Both the position numbers and the translations under genes were made by a program. Shown piece by piece: positions 1 to 6,138 of a stretch of DNA of 8,065 nt. Source of the stretch: Sphingomonadales bacterium UBA1936 (GTDB taxonomy: Bacteria > Pseudomonadota > Alphaproteobacteria > Sphingomonadales > Sphingomonadaceae); NCBI GenBank assembly GCA_002336985.1, contig DDFE01000037.1:2729-10793 (forward strand). Reading direction: 5' to 3'. The notes under the pieces are model-generated. The model was not told the origin of the DNA and did not search any database. It saw nothing but the letters and a program-made list of their open reading frames with translations. Numbering within the stretch: position 1 is the first letter of the stretch; the number at the start of each line of letters is the position of its first letter.

Positions 1-18
1 GCGGACAGGGTAAAAGAG

Positions 19-48
19 AAGGGCGGCTCCCTTGCGGGGGCCGCCCTT
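19..48 (-). terminator. Terminator- or attenuator-like hairpin after rplL
   Basis: A 13-bp inverted repeat (19-31 with 36-48) encloses the 4-nt loop TTGC. One position is a G-U wobble if read as plus-strand RNA and an A-C mismatch if read as minus-strand RNA. On the minus strand the stem is followed by a T-rich stretch (TTCTCTTTT). It lies about 115 nt beyond the rplL stop codon. Many bacteria have a partial terminator between rplL and rpoB that lowers transcription of the polymerase genes relative to the ribosomal ones. rpoB itself is outside the window, so attenuation rather than full termination is an inference. Confidence 0.6.
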
Positions 49-66
49 TCCTTGTTGGCTACTCGC

Positions 67-147
67 CGCGGCGAAGCCGCGTCGTCAGTCGGCGCATTGC
101 GCCGCTGGCCGGCCTTGTCGGAGGCCGATTTAGCATCCGCTAAATCG
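67..147. repeat. Cluster of four small hairpins between rplL and the operon distal end
   Basis: Four perfect stem-loops follow one another: 67-72 with 76-81 (6 bp, loop GAA), 90-95 with 99-104 (6 bp, loop ATT), 111-115 with 122-126 (5 bp, 6-nt loop) and 126-134 with 139-147 (9 bp, loop ATCC). The last two share base 126, so they would abut. No coding frame of note runs through this stretch. The stems are inside the presumed rplJL-rpoB transcript and may protect the rplL 3' end, act as a processing site, or be small chromosomal palindromes. I cannot choose between these. Confidence 0.55.
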
Positions 148-163
148 CGTCCCCAACTGCGGC

Positions 164-541
164 TTACTTGACCTCGACGGTACCACCAGCTGCGGTGATC
201 TTGCCGGCGATGTCATCGGCTTCCGCCTTGTTGACGCCTTCCTTGATCGCCTTCGGAGCGGCTTCCACCAGTGCCTTGGCTTCGGTGAGGCCCAGACCGG
301 TGATCGCGCGGACTTCCTTGATGACCGCGATCTTGTTGCCGCCGTCGCCGGTCAGGACGACGTCGAATTCGGTCTTTTCTTCGGCCGGAGCAGCAGCGGC
401 GCCGCCGCCAGCAGGTGCGGCAACCGCGACTGCAGCAGCAGCCGAAACGCCCCACTTCTCTTCGAGCAGCTTCGAGAGTTCTGCTGCTTCGATAACGGTC
501 AGAGCCGACAGGTCGTCGACGAGCTTGTTGAGATCAGCCAT
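164..541 (-). CDS. rplL: 50S ribosomal protein L7/L12
   Basis: This 125-aa protein is the multimeric stalk protein of the large ribosomal subunit. It recruits translation GTPases (EF-Tu, EF-G, IF2, RF3). The usual architecture is visible: an N-terminal dimerisation region (about 1-31, MADLNKLVDDL...LLEEKWGVSA), an Ala/Gly/Pro-rich flexible hinge (about 33-53), and a globular C-terminal domain (about 56-125) with the conserved factor-binding helix GLGLTEAKALVEAAP at 82-96. I chose the ATG at 541 because it gives the canonical N-terminus MADLNKL and has an AAGGA Shine-Dalgarno about 8 nt upstream. An in-frame TTG at 556 would add five residues but would put the ribosome-binding site inside the gene. 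It follows rplJ after 42 bp in the same direction, the standard L10-L7/L12 operon order that sets the stalk stoichiometry. Confidence 0.98.
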   Translation of the reverse strand: MADLNKLVDDLSALTVIEAAELSKLLEEKWGVSAAAAVAVAAPAGGGAAAAPAEEKTEFDVVLTGDGGNKIAVIKEVRAITGLGLTEAKALVEAAPKAIKEGVNKAEADDIAGKITAAGGTVEVK

Positions 542-583
542 TTGTAGTTCCTTCAAAAGATAATCGGTTGAATTGAAATCGGT

Positions 584-1099
584 TTATGCGGCTTCTTTTG
601 CTGCATAGGCGCCGACGACGCGGGCAAGCTGCCCGGCCGGTGCCTGGATGATCTGGACGACCTTGGTCGCGGGTGCCTGTACCAGGCCCACGATCTTGGC
701 GCGCAGTTCATCGAGCGAAGGCAGCGATGCCAACGCGGTCACGCCAGCGACGTCGAGAACCGTATCGCCCATCGAACCGCCCACGATTTCGAACTTGTCG
801 TTCGTCTTCGCGAAGTCGACAGCCACCTTTGCGGCTGCGACAGGGTCGGCGGATGCGGCGAGCGCCGTCGGTCCGGTCAGATACTGACCGATACCGGCAT
901 ACGGCGTTCCGTCGATCGCAAGCTTGGCGAGGCGATTTTTCGCCACACGGTAGCTGGCACCAGCATCCCGCATCTTCGTACGCAGCGATGTCGACTGCGC
1001 GACCGTCATGCCCAGGTTCCGGGTGACGACCACGACGCCGGCAGTGCCGAGCGATGCGTTCAGTTCGGCGACCAGATCCGCTTTTTCAGCACGATCCAT
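584..1099 (-). CDS. rplJ: 50S ribosomal protein L10
   Basis: This 171-aa protein forms the base of the ribosomal stalk. It binds 23S rRNA through its N-terminal domain and carries L7/L12 dimers on its C-terminal helix. Visible marks are the N-terminus MDRAEKADLVAELN, the RVAKNRLAKLA segment (51-61) of the RNA-binding domain, and the C-terminal section from about 130 (LRAKIVGLVQAP, then an IIQAPAGQLARVV stretch) that leads into the L12-binding helix. The length is normal for the family. The start at 1099 gives the usual N-terminus and has a GGAG seven nt upstream. The frame stays open to an ATG at 1150, but the extra 17 residues are unlike L10 and that ATG has no Shine-Dalgarno. In well-studied bacteria the L10-L12 complex represses its own mRNA by binding the leader. 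The long structured leader upstream fits such control. Confidence 0.98.
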   Translation of the reverse strand: MDRAEKADLVAELNASLGTAGVVVVTRNLGMTVAQSTSLRTKMRDAGASYRVAKNRLAKLAIDGTPYAGIGQYLTGPTALAASADPVAAAKVAVDFAKTNDKFEIVGGSMGDTVLDVAGVTALASLPSLDELRAKIVGLVQAPATKVVQIIQAPAGQLARVVGAYAAKEAA

Positions 1100-1321
1100 G
1101 CCATTACTCCACACGTGTTCACGTGCGCCAACGCGACGCACATGTATCATCCGATGGGGGCATGGGAGCCGCGTACCATTTGAAGGAACGCTGCAAGCGC
1201 ACGTGCGGGCGGGCCCGGCACAACGCGAAATCCTTGTCCCCGTCTAGGCTGGCAGAATTAAGCTCCTGAGAGCACCAACTGTCTCGGACGGCTCGTCCAC
1301 GAGCGAACCCGTGAAACGAAG
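1100..1321 (-). promoter_or_regulatory. Candidate L10 autoregulatory leader of rplJL
   Basis: About 220 nt separate the predicted transcription start (near 1321) from the rplJ ATG, and no credible gene lies there. Read as minus-strand RNA, it can form several stems. These include 1203-1209 with 1214-1221 (GC-rich, one bulge), a short stem 1121-1127 with 1137-1143, and a hairpin 1112-1115 with 1122-1125 next to the GGAG at 1107-1110. A perfect 9-nt inverted repeat (1120-1128 with 1197-1205) could close a longer loop. The last three share bases and so exclude one another. Long leaders bound by L10-L12 are known for rplJL operons. I have not matched this one to the known L10 leader consensus, so the assignment rests on position and foldability. 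Confidence 0.5.
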
Positions 1322-1327
1322 GGCGCG

Positions 1328-1355
1328 CCTATAGCTTAGGACGTGCGAAAGTCAA
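1328..1355 (-). promoter_or_regulatory. Sigma-70-type promoter of the rplJL operon
   Basis: On the minus strand, TTGACT (1355-1350) and TATAGG (1333-1328) are separated by 16 bp, a close match to housekeeping -35 and -10 boxes. Transcription would start near 1321. This is the best promoter match I found in the window, as expected for a highly expressed ribosomal operon. The -35 box contains the TGA stop codon (1354-1352) of the upstream transpeptidase-like gene, so the ribosomal unit starts without any spacer after that gene. Confidence 0.7.
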
Positions 1356-2023
1356 ACCTGCTTGTCGGCGTAGAGCAGGCGGCCGGGGCCGAGCAGGCTC
1401 ACGACCGCATCCAGCATGTGCGGTGCGACGGCGAAGCAGCCTTCGCTGCGGCCGAGCTTGCCCCAGGTCGCGATCTGGTTCTCGCTGACATAGGGTGCGC
1501 CGTGGATGACGATGGCGCGGGGGTCGGCAAGGTCGTTCGTGCCATCGAGGCCGACCAGCCGCATCGCGCGACCGTGGACGCCGAAATAGATGTCGCCGGT
1601 CTTGTAAGCGCCTTCGGAGGTCGCAAGCGAACCCATTTCGTTCGAGAAACGCTGGAGATAGCCCGTATGCTCGGGGTCGGACCCTTTGCCGTGCGCCACG
1701 AGGTACGACCAGCTCTGTCCGCTGATCAGGTCGACGATATGGAAGCGCAGATCCTTCGACGCGACGGTGAAATCGGCGAGCGCCACGCGGTCGCGCAACT
1801 CGAACTGATCGTGGTGCCGGTCGAGCGCTGCTTTCGCCCGCTGCAGAATCTGGTGGTATTTCGCCTCGCCCACGGTGGCGGGGGGCAGGGGCGCGGGCAT
1901 GGGGGACGCAAAGCCCTGCGCACGCCCGACCGCCGACGGCAATGCCGCAAGCGCTACGCTCGAGAGAGCCAGTTTCGAAAAGGCACGTCTGTCCATCGCT
2001 CGCTCGTCTAGCACGGGGTCCAT
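1352..2023 (-). CDS. Murein L,D-transpeptidase catalytic-domain family protein (YkuD_2-like), Tat-like signal
   Basis: This 223-aa exported protein carries an L,D-transpeptidase-type active site. A conserved His (H174 in IVIHGAPYVS) is followed by S193-E194-G195-C196 in GRSEGCFAV, the HG...S-x-G-C pattern with Cys196 as likely nucleophile. Spacing and flanking sequence resemble the YkuD_2 (PF13645-type) subfamily rather than classical ErfK/YbiS proteins. The N-terminus has a twin-arginine-like signal (DRRAFSKLA at 11-19, a hydrophobic stretch to about 29, possible cleavage after A35), so it should work in the periplasm. I prefer the ATG at 2023 because AGGA lies about 9 nt upstream. The ATG at 1996 would begin directly at MDRRAF but lacks a clear Shine-Dalgarno. 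It sits 19 bp after the lipoprotein gene, probably co-transcribed with it and the large transpeptidase. Activity on peptidoglycan is inferred, since this subfamily is poorly characterised. Confidence 0.88.
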   Translation of the reverse strand: MDPVLDERAMDRRAFSKLALSSVALAALPSAVGRAQGFASPMPAPLPPATVGEAKYHQILQRAKAALDRHHDQFELRDRVALADFTVASKDLRFHIVDLISGQSWSYLVAHGKGSDPEHTGYLQRFSNEMGSLATSEGAYKTGDIYFGVHGRAMRLVGLDGTNDLADPRAIVIHGAPYVSENQIATWGKLGRSEGCFAVAPHMLDAVVSLLGPGRLLYADKQV

Positions 2024-2042
2024 GAACTCCGTCCTAACCGCC

Positions 2043-2363
2043 TTATTCGCCCTGCCGCACCTGGTTGCCGTCCTGGCTCGGCTGCGCCTCCTCATCGGGC
2101 AGCCGCGCGGTCAGCCCGCTGGCATCGGCATCGTCGCGCGTCTGCTGGTCGTTCGTGAACGCGGGCGGGGGCGCGGGAAGTTCGGAATTCGACGCGTTTT
2201 CCACGATCACCGCAGGCGGGGGCGCGGTGTCGTTGCTGTTTTCCATCACGACATTCGCCGCTTCGCCATTGTCGGTCAGGACTTCTTCGTCCTTGTGCCC
2301 GCCCGAGCAGGCGGAAAGAGCCAGCAATCCCGCCGACGCCAAAATCATCATTCTCATCGTCAT
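2043..2363 (-). CDS. Small lipoprotein, function unknown
   Basis: This is a 106-aa protein with a lipoprotein signal: a short charged start (MTMRMM), a hydrophobic core, and the lipobox L16-S17-A18-C19, so Cys19 would be acylated after cleavage. The mature part is acidic, Asn/Asp/Glu-rich, with two short proline runs (APPPA near 48-51, APPPA near 64-68). It looks disordered and I recognise no domain. Its ATG at 2363 overlaps the TGA of the preceding transpeptidase gene as ATGA, which suggests translational coupling. A second in-frame ATG at 2357 has better spacing from an AGGG element and would shorten the protein by two residues. The position between two transpeptidase-fold genes suggests an envelope role, perhaps as partner or anchor, but nothing in the protein itself shows this. 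Confidence 0.8.
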   Translation of the reverse strand: MTMRMMILASAGLLALSACSGGHKDEEVLTDNGEAANVVMENSNDTAPPPAVIVENASNSELPAPPPAFTNDQQTRDDADASGLTARLPDEEAQPSQDGNQVRQGE

Positions 2364-3829
2364 ATTCCCTTTGAAGCGACCTGCAGCGCGGTGGCGCGCT
2401 TCGTCGCGGCTTCGATCTTGCCTGCCAGCAGCTTGTCCCATCCATAGGGATCGGCGCGGAAGTTCATGGTGCCGTTCGCGCTGGCGAAGGCGGTCCAGTA
2501 GAGCAGGTACACCGCGACCTTCTGCGGCAATTGCACGCGCTGCGTCTTTTCCGTGTCGATCGCGGCCTGTACCTGGCCGGCCCATTGCGGGTCGTCCTTC
2601 AGCATCAGTTCGGCAAGCGGCAGCGGCTTTTCGAGCCTGACGCAGCCATGGCTCGCCAGCCGGTCGAAGCTCGAGAATTTCGCGCGCGACGGCGTGTCGT
2701 GCAGGTAGACGGCAAAGGGATTGTCGAAGTCGAACTTCAGGCGGCCCAGCGCGCTGTTGGGGCCGGCAGGCTGCACGATCCGCTCGCCGGTTTCGGGCGT
2801 ACCGACGATCTTGTACCCTTCACGGGCAAGCGCCGCGCGGCCCTTTGGCCACAGCTCGCGCTTGGCGATCGAACTTGGCACATTCCACGGTGGATTGAGT
2901 ACGATCGAATGGATGGCCGACGACAGCATCGGGGTCTGGTTCGTCGGGCTGCCCGTCACCGCGCGCATGCTGGCGATCGGGGCGTCGCCGTCGAACACGG
3001 TAAGCTGAGCTGCAGCGATATTCACCTGAACGCGATTGACCGGCAGGTCGCGCGGCATCCAGCGCCAGCGCTCGAGATTCGCCATGATCGTGTCGATCCG
3101 GTCACCGATCGGCACGTTGAGTTCGGCAAGCGTCCGCGCGTCGAGCAGGCCGGTCGGATTGAGGCCATAACGCCGCTGCGCCCGCTGGAGCGCCTCGACC
3201 TGCTTCATCGCGGGCGTAACACCCTTGTCCTCGACGGCGAGACGCGCGCGAATGCTCGCGGAATCGGACTTGGCGGTGAGCTTGGCCCAGCCGCCCGCAT
3301 CACGAATAGCCTCGTATGCCACCAGTCCGCGCCGCAAACCTTCATAACCGGCGTACCGCGGCGTCAGCAGAGATGCCCATTGAGGCAGACGGTCGGCGGC
3401 AACGGCCGCGGCGAAGCCGGGCAGCGGATCGTAGAACGCCGGACGCAAGGCCCATACTTCGAGGAAGTCGGCAGTATCGATACGACCCGCGCGAAGGGCA
3501 CGGGCACGGTCGAGCGCGGCGCGCACCAGCGTTTCACCCGTTGGAGCACCGGCGACATTTGCCGCATTCGCGGTCAGGCCGTGATCGGCGCCGCCCTGAA
3601 GCCATGTCGTCAGGAATGCCGCCTGTGCGGGAGAAATCGTGGGTAGCGGAATGGGGGCGGGGACGTTGACCGTCGGCGCCACGGGTGGCGGCAGCGTCGG
3701 CGATGCCGGCGGCTCGGCAACCGGCGCATTGGCAGGCGCGGTCGCCGCGCGTTCGATCGGCACCATCTGCGCGACGGCAGGGGCGCCAAGCAGGGCGACG
3801 GACGTGAAAGTCAGGGTACGAAAGAGCAT
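2360..3829 (-). CDS. YcbB/LdtD-type L,D-transpeptidase
   Basis: This 489-aa periplasmic enzyme belongs to the family that makes 3-3 (meso-diaminopimelate) cross-links in peptidoglycan and resists most penicillins. The order of parts is: a Sec signal peptide (1-20, cleavage at AVA-Q), a Pro/Ala-rich linker (about 33-68), an N-terminal scaffold region, a peptidoglycan-binding-like helical segment (about 205-240, VEALQRAQRRYGL...LDARTLAELNVP), then the YkuD catalytic domain (about 265-420). The active site is clear: H377 in YLHDTP and S393-H394-G395-C396-V397-R398, with Cys396 as nucleophile. The QPAGPNSALGRLKF stretch (353-366) matches the conserved PGPxNxLG-type element. It is shorter than E. 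coli LdtD (615 aa). The ATG at 3829 lacks a good Shine-Dalgarno, but the signal peptide directly after it supports this start. It is first of the three-gene cluster with the lipoprotein and the smaller transpeptidase. Confidence 0.94.
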   Translation of the reverse strand: MLFRTLTFTSVALLGAPAVAQMVPIERAATAPANAPVAEPPASPTLPPPVAPTVNVPAPIPLPTISPAQAAFLTTWLQGGADHGLTANAANVAGAPTGETLVRAALDRARALRAGRIDTADFLEVWALRPAFYDPLPGFAAAVAADRLPQWASLLTPRYAGYEGLRRGLVAYEAIRDAGGWAKLTAKSDSASIRARLAVEDKGVTPAMKQVEALQRAQRRYGLNPTGLLDARTLAELNVPIGDRIDTIMANLERWRWMPRDLPVNRVQVNIAAAQLTVFDGDAPIASMRAVTGSPTNQTPMLSSAIHSIVLNPPWNVPSSIAKRELWPKGRAALAREGYKIVGTPETGERIVQPAGPNSALGRLKFDFDNPFAVYLHDTPSRAKFSSFDRLASHGCVRLEKPLPLAELMLKDDPQWAGQVQAAIDTEKTQRVQLPQKVAVYLLYWTAFASANGTMNFRADPYGWDKLLAGKIEAATKRATALQVASKGI

Positions 3830-4038
3830 CGACGTAAAAAGGCTCGTTTTGCGGATGTTCGCACAGATAATGCGTCGGGACTCGGGATGGAACCGCTTTT
3901 ATTAACGATATTTCGGCAGCCGATCTTTCCGCTCCGCTAACCCTTTCACCCGTAACGTCCCTTGCCGGATCAGCTTTCGTGTCTTGTAGCTGACTTGGTG
4001 ACAGCGCATGGCGGCTCCACAAACACGGGGAAAAGTGC
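3830..4038. other. Divergent intergenic region between the transpeptidase cluster and the glycosyltransferase
   Basis: These 209 bp separate two divergent units and should hold both promoters. For the plus strand a weak candidate is TTGCCG (3962-3967), a 17-bp gap and TGTAGC (3985-3990), which would start transcription near 3997. For the minus strand an AT-richer patch around 3869-3910 is the likeliest promoter area, but I see no pair of boxes I would defend. No gene, tRNA or strong inverted repeat is visible. Confidence 0.35.
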
Positions 4039-5271
4039 ATGAAGGGCGAGTTGCTGCTCATCATTCCGACGGTACTGGAAAGCTGGGACGGCAAGATCCA
4101 GGTCGATGTGGATTTCGCGAACAACCTTCGCGCATACCTCGACGCGTTCGACATCGTGACCGTCGCATGTCCGCTTCCGTCATCGGCGGCTCACAATAAT
4201 TTCCCGAATACGATTCCCCTGGATTCGATGGCCGGACATGAGCGCGTCCGGGTGGTCCTGCTGCCGCATCCTTACCGGGAAGACCGTTATTTGCGGCACA
4301 AGTCCAAGGTCACGAGGCTGTTGCGAAGCGAGATCGCGCGCGCGGATTACCTGCTGATCTCCCCGCACTCCGCTTTCGACTGGTCGACGCTTGGGGCCGA
4401 ACTGGCAATCGACATGGGCCGGTCTTACGACATGGAGGGCGACTGGGACCTGCAGAGCGTGACGCGCACCCTGTGGGAAAAAATGAAGCCCGGCCCGAAC
4501 AAGCTGCGGAAATACCTGTGGATGACGTGGCACGCGCGGCACTATTTGCGCTGCATGCGCCATTCGAGCGTCGCCCTCCTGCAAGGGCAAGACGTCTATG
4601 AGGCCTACAAGAATGTCGCACCTAACCCGCAAAAGGTGCTGAACGTCCAGGTCACACCCGACGACTATATCGGCGCGGACGAACTGGCGGCGAAGTTCGC
4701 GCGCATCGAACGTGGCGAGCCGCTGGTCATCAACTATGCCGGCCGGGTCATCGAGATGAAGGGCCCGTCCGACTGGGTCGATGCGCTGGGTCGTGCCGCG
4801 AAGGCCGGTGTCGATTTCCGTGCGACCTGGTTCGGTGAGGGCGATCTGCTCGAACCGATGCGTGCGAAGGTCGCGGCGGCCGGGTTGACGGACAAGGTCT
4901 CGTTCCCAGGCAAGGTCGACCGGCCGGTCGCCATGGCGTCGTTGCGCAATTCGGACATGTTCCTGTTCACGCATAAGACGGCGGAATCGCCGCGTTGCCT
5001 GGTCGAGGCGCTTGCCGCGGCATGCCCGATCACCGGTTATCACAGCCGTTATGCAGCCGATCTCGTCGCCGAACGCGGCGGAGGGACTTTCGTGCCGCTG
5101 GATGATTGGTCGGCGCTGGGAGACGCGGTGATCGCGCTCGACCGCGACAGGCCGAAGCTCGCGCAGTTGGTGAACGACGCCTATGCGACAGCGGCGCTGT
5201 ACGACCGTGACAAGGCCATTGCGCACCGCATCGCCTTGATCCGCAAATATGTGACGCCGCCGAAGCGCTGA
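4039..5271 (+). CDS. GT4-like glycosyltransferase (GT-B fold)
   Basis: This 410-aa protein appears to be a cytoplasmic retaining glycosyltransferase of the GT4 type, using a nucleotide-sugar donor. The C-terminal half shows the family pattern: VINYAGRVIEMKGPSDWVDAL (about 230-250, usual GRxxxxKG element), TWFGEGDLLEPMRAKVAAAGLTDKVSFPGKV (263-293), and THKTAESPRCLVEALAAACPITGY (311-334), which corresponds to the E-x7-E donor-site motif. Here the two glutamates (E316, E323) are spaced E-x6-E, one residue shorter than usual. The N-terminal half has no recognisable acceptor signature. No signal peptide or membrane segment is evident. The ATG at 4039 follows a GGGGA element with about 7 nt spacing. 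The gene lies 16 bp before ppk2 in the same direction. Donor, acceptor and final glycan cannot be read from the sequence. A surface polysaccharide or glycolipid role is a guess. Confidence 0.85.
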   Translation: MKGELLLIIPTVLESWDGKIQVDVDFANNLRAYLDAFDIVTVACPLPSSAAHNNFPNTIPLDSMAGHERVRVVLLPHPYREDRYLRHKSKVTRLLRSEIARADYLLISPHSAFDWSTLGAELAIDMGRSYDMEGDWDLQSVTRTLWEKMKPGPNKLRKYLWMTWHARHYLRCMRHSSVALLQGQDVYEAYKNVAPNPQKVLNVQVTPDDYIGADELAAKFARIERGEPLVINYAGRVIEMKGPSDWVDALGRAAKAGVDFRATWFGEGDLLEPMRAKVAAAGLTDKVSFPGKVDRPVAMASLRNSDMFLFTHKTAESPRCLVEALAAACPITGYHSRYAADLVAERGGGTFVPLDDWSALGDAVIALDRDRPKLAQLVNDAYATAALYDRDKAIAHRIALIRKYVTPPKR

Positions 5272-5287
5272 CGATAGGAACGCCCGC

Positions 5288-6061
5288 ATGGCAATCGACC
5301 TGAAGGATTTCGAAGAGGGCCGCGATTACGACGGCGACTATGGCGACGACCTGAAAGCGCTTCAGGATCGTCTCGCGCGCATCCAGTCCGCCTATATCAT
5401 CCATGACAAGAGCGCCGTGATCGCGATCGAAGGGTGGGACGCGAGCGGGAAGGGCGGCGCCATCCAGCGCATGACCGCCGGTTGGGACCCGCGCTACTAC
5501 GAAGTCTGGCCCATCGCCGCGCCCACCGAAGAGGAACGCGTCCGCCATTTCCTCTGGCGCTTCTGGAAACGGTTGCCGGGCAAGGGCGAGATTAATGTGT
5601 TCGACCGCACCTGGTACGGCCGCGTCCTCGTCGAGCGCGTCGAAGGTTTCTGCACCGAGGGCGAATGGAAGCGCGCCTATGACGAGATAAACGAGTTCGA
5701 AGCGCAGCAGAAGGACAATGGCGTCACGGTGGTGAAGCTGTTCATGCACGTGACCCAGAAGGAGCAGGACAAGCGCTTCAAGTCGCGGCTGGACGACCCG
5801 TGGAAGCGCTGGAAGACCGGCAAAGATGACTACCGCAACCGCGCGCGGCGTGACGATTACCTGAAAGCCTATCACGCGATGTTCGAACGCACCGACACGC
5901 GTTGGGCGCCCTGGAAAGTGATCGATGCCAACGACAAGAAGGCGGCACGCATCGCAGTTTTGACCCATGTCGCCGATCGACTGGAGGCGGGGGTCGAGAT
6001 GAAGCCGAAAGATGCCGATCCGGAAGTCGTCGCGCTCGCAAAAGCGGCGTTCGACAACTAG
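5288..6061 (+). CDS. ppk2: Polyphosphate kinase 2 family protein
   Basis: This 257-aa cytoplasmic enzyme belongs to the PPK2 family, which moves phosphate between polyphosphate and nucleotides, often phosphorylating GDP or ADP with polyphosphate as donor. The signature parts are present: Walker A in IEGWDASGKGGAIQR (47-61), Walker B-type NVFDRTWYGRVLVERVEGF (103-121, with D106), and the lid segment KRFKSRLDDPWKRWK (162-176) rich in basic residues. It is a single-domain form of usual length. The ATG at 5288 has AGGA about 8 nt upstream. It follows the glycosyltransferase by 16 bp, so the two are probably one transcript ending at the terminator at 6088-6117. Whether it prefers nucleoside mono- or diphosphates cannot be decided by eye. 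A link between nucleotide regeneration and the upstream glycosyltransferase is possible but only inferred from proximity. Confidence 0.95.
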   Translation: MAIDLKDFEEGRDYDGDYGDDLKALQDRLARIQSAYIIHDKSAVIAIEGWDASGKGGAIQRMTAGWDPRYYEVWPIAAPTEEERVRHFLWRFWKRLPGKGEINVFDRTWYGRVLVERVEGFCTEGEWKRAYDEINEFEAQQKDNGVTVVKLFMHVTQKEQDKRFKSRLDDPWKRWKTGKDDYRNRARRDDYLKAYHAMFERTDTRWAPWKVIDANDKKAARIAVLTHVADRLEAGVEMKPKDADPEVVALAKAAFDN

Positions 6062-6085
6062 ACTTTTGCATTCCTGCGCAGGCAC

Positions 6086-6117
6086 AAAAAACCCGCCGGA
6101 TCGCTCCGGCGGGTTTT
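6086..6117. terminator. Bidirectional rho-independent terminator
   Basis: A perfect 13-bp stem (6088-6100 with 6105-6117) has the tetraloop TCGC and a GC-rich core. It is flanked by six A (6086-6091) on one side and four T (6114-6117) on the other. It lies between convergent genes, 26 bp past the ppk2 stop and 22 bp past the stop of the PEP-CTERM gene on the other strand, so it can end both transcripts. The longer U-run forms in the minus-strand RNA. Confidence 0.92.
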
Positions 6118-6138
6118 CCGATTCTCCGGCAGGAGAAA

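Noticed and set aside
1100..1150. N-terminal extension of L10 from the ATG at 1150
   Set aside because: The extra residues (MIHVRRVGAREH...) do not resemble L10, that ATG has no Shine-Dalgarno, and the ATG at 1099 has one.
1150..1179. Possible 10-codon upstream reading frame in the rplJ leader, starting at 1179 on the minus strand
   Set aside because: It has no ribosome-binding site and its peptide (MVRGSHAPIG) has no attenuator-like codon run.
1261..1340. tRNA-like GGGTTCGCTC stretch in the rplJ leader (minus strand)
   Set aside because: There is no acceptor stem, no anticodon arm and no proper T-loop sequence. It lies within the promoter-proximal leader.
1343..2011. Plus-strand open frame (222 codons) opposite the YkuD_2-like gene
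   Set aside because: The minus-strand frame carries the active-site HG and SEGC motifs. The plus frame has nothing recognisable.
2531..3646. Plus-strand open frame (371 codons) opposite the large transpeptidase
   Set aside because: It is a mirror of a clear coding gene, with Arg/His-rich composition typical of antisense frames and no ribosome-binding site or family resemblance.
4180..5289. Minus-strand open frame (369 codons) opposite the glycosyltransferase
   Set aside because: Shadow of the coding strand, rich in Arg and His, without recognisable motifs.
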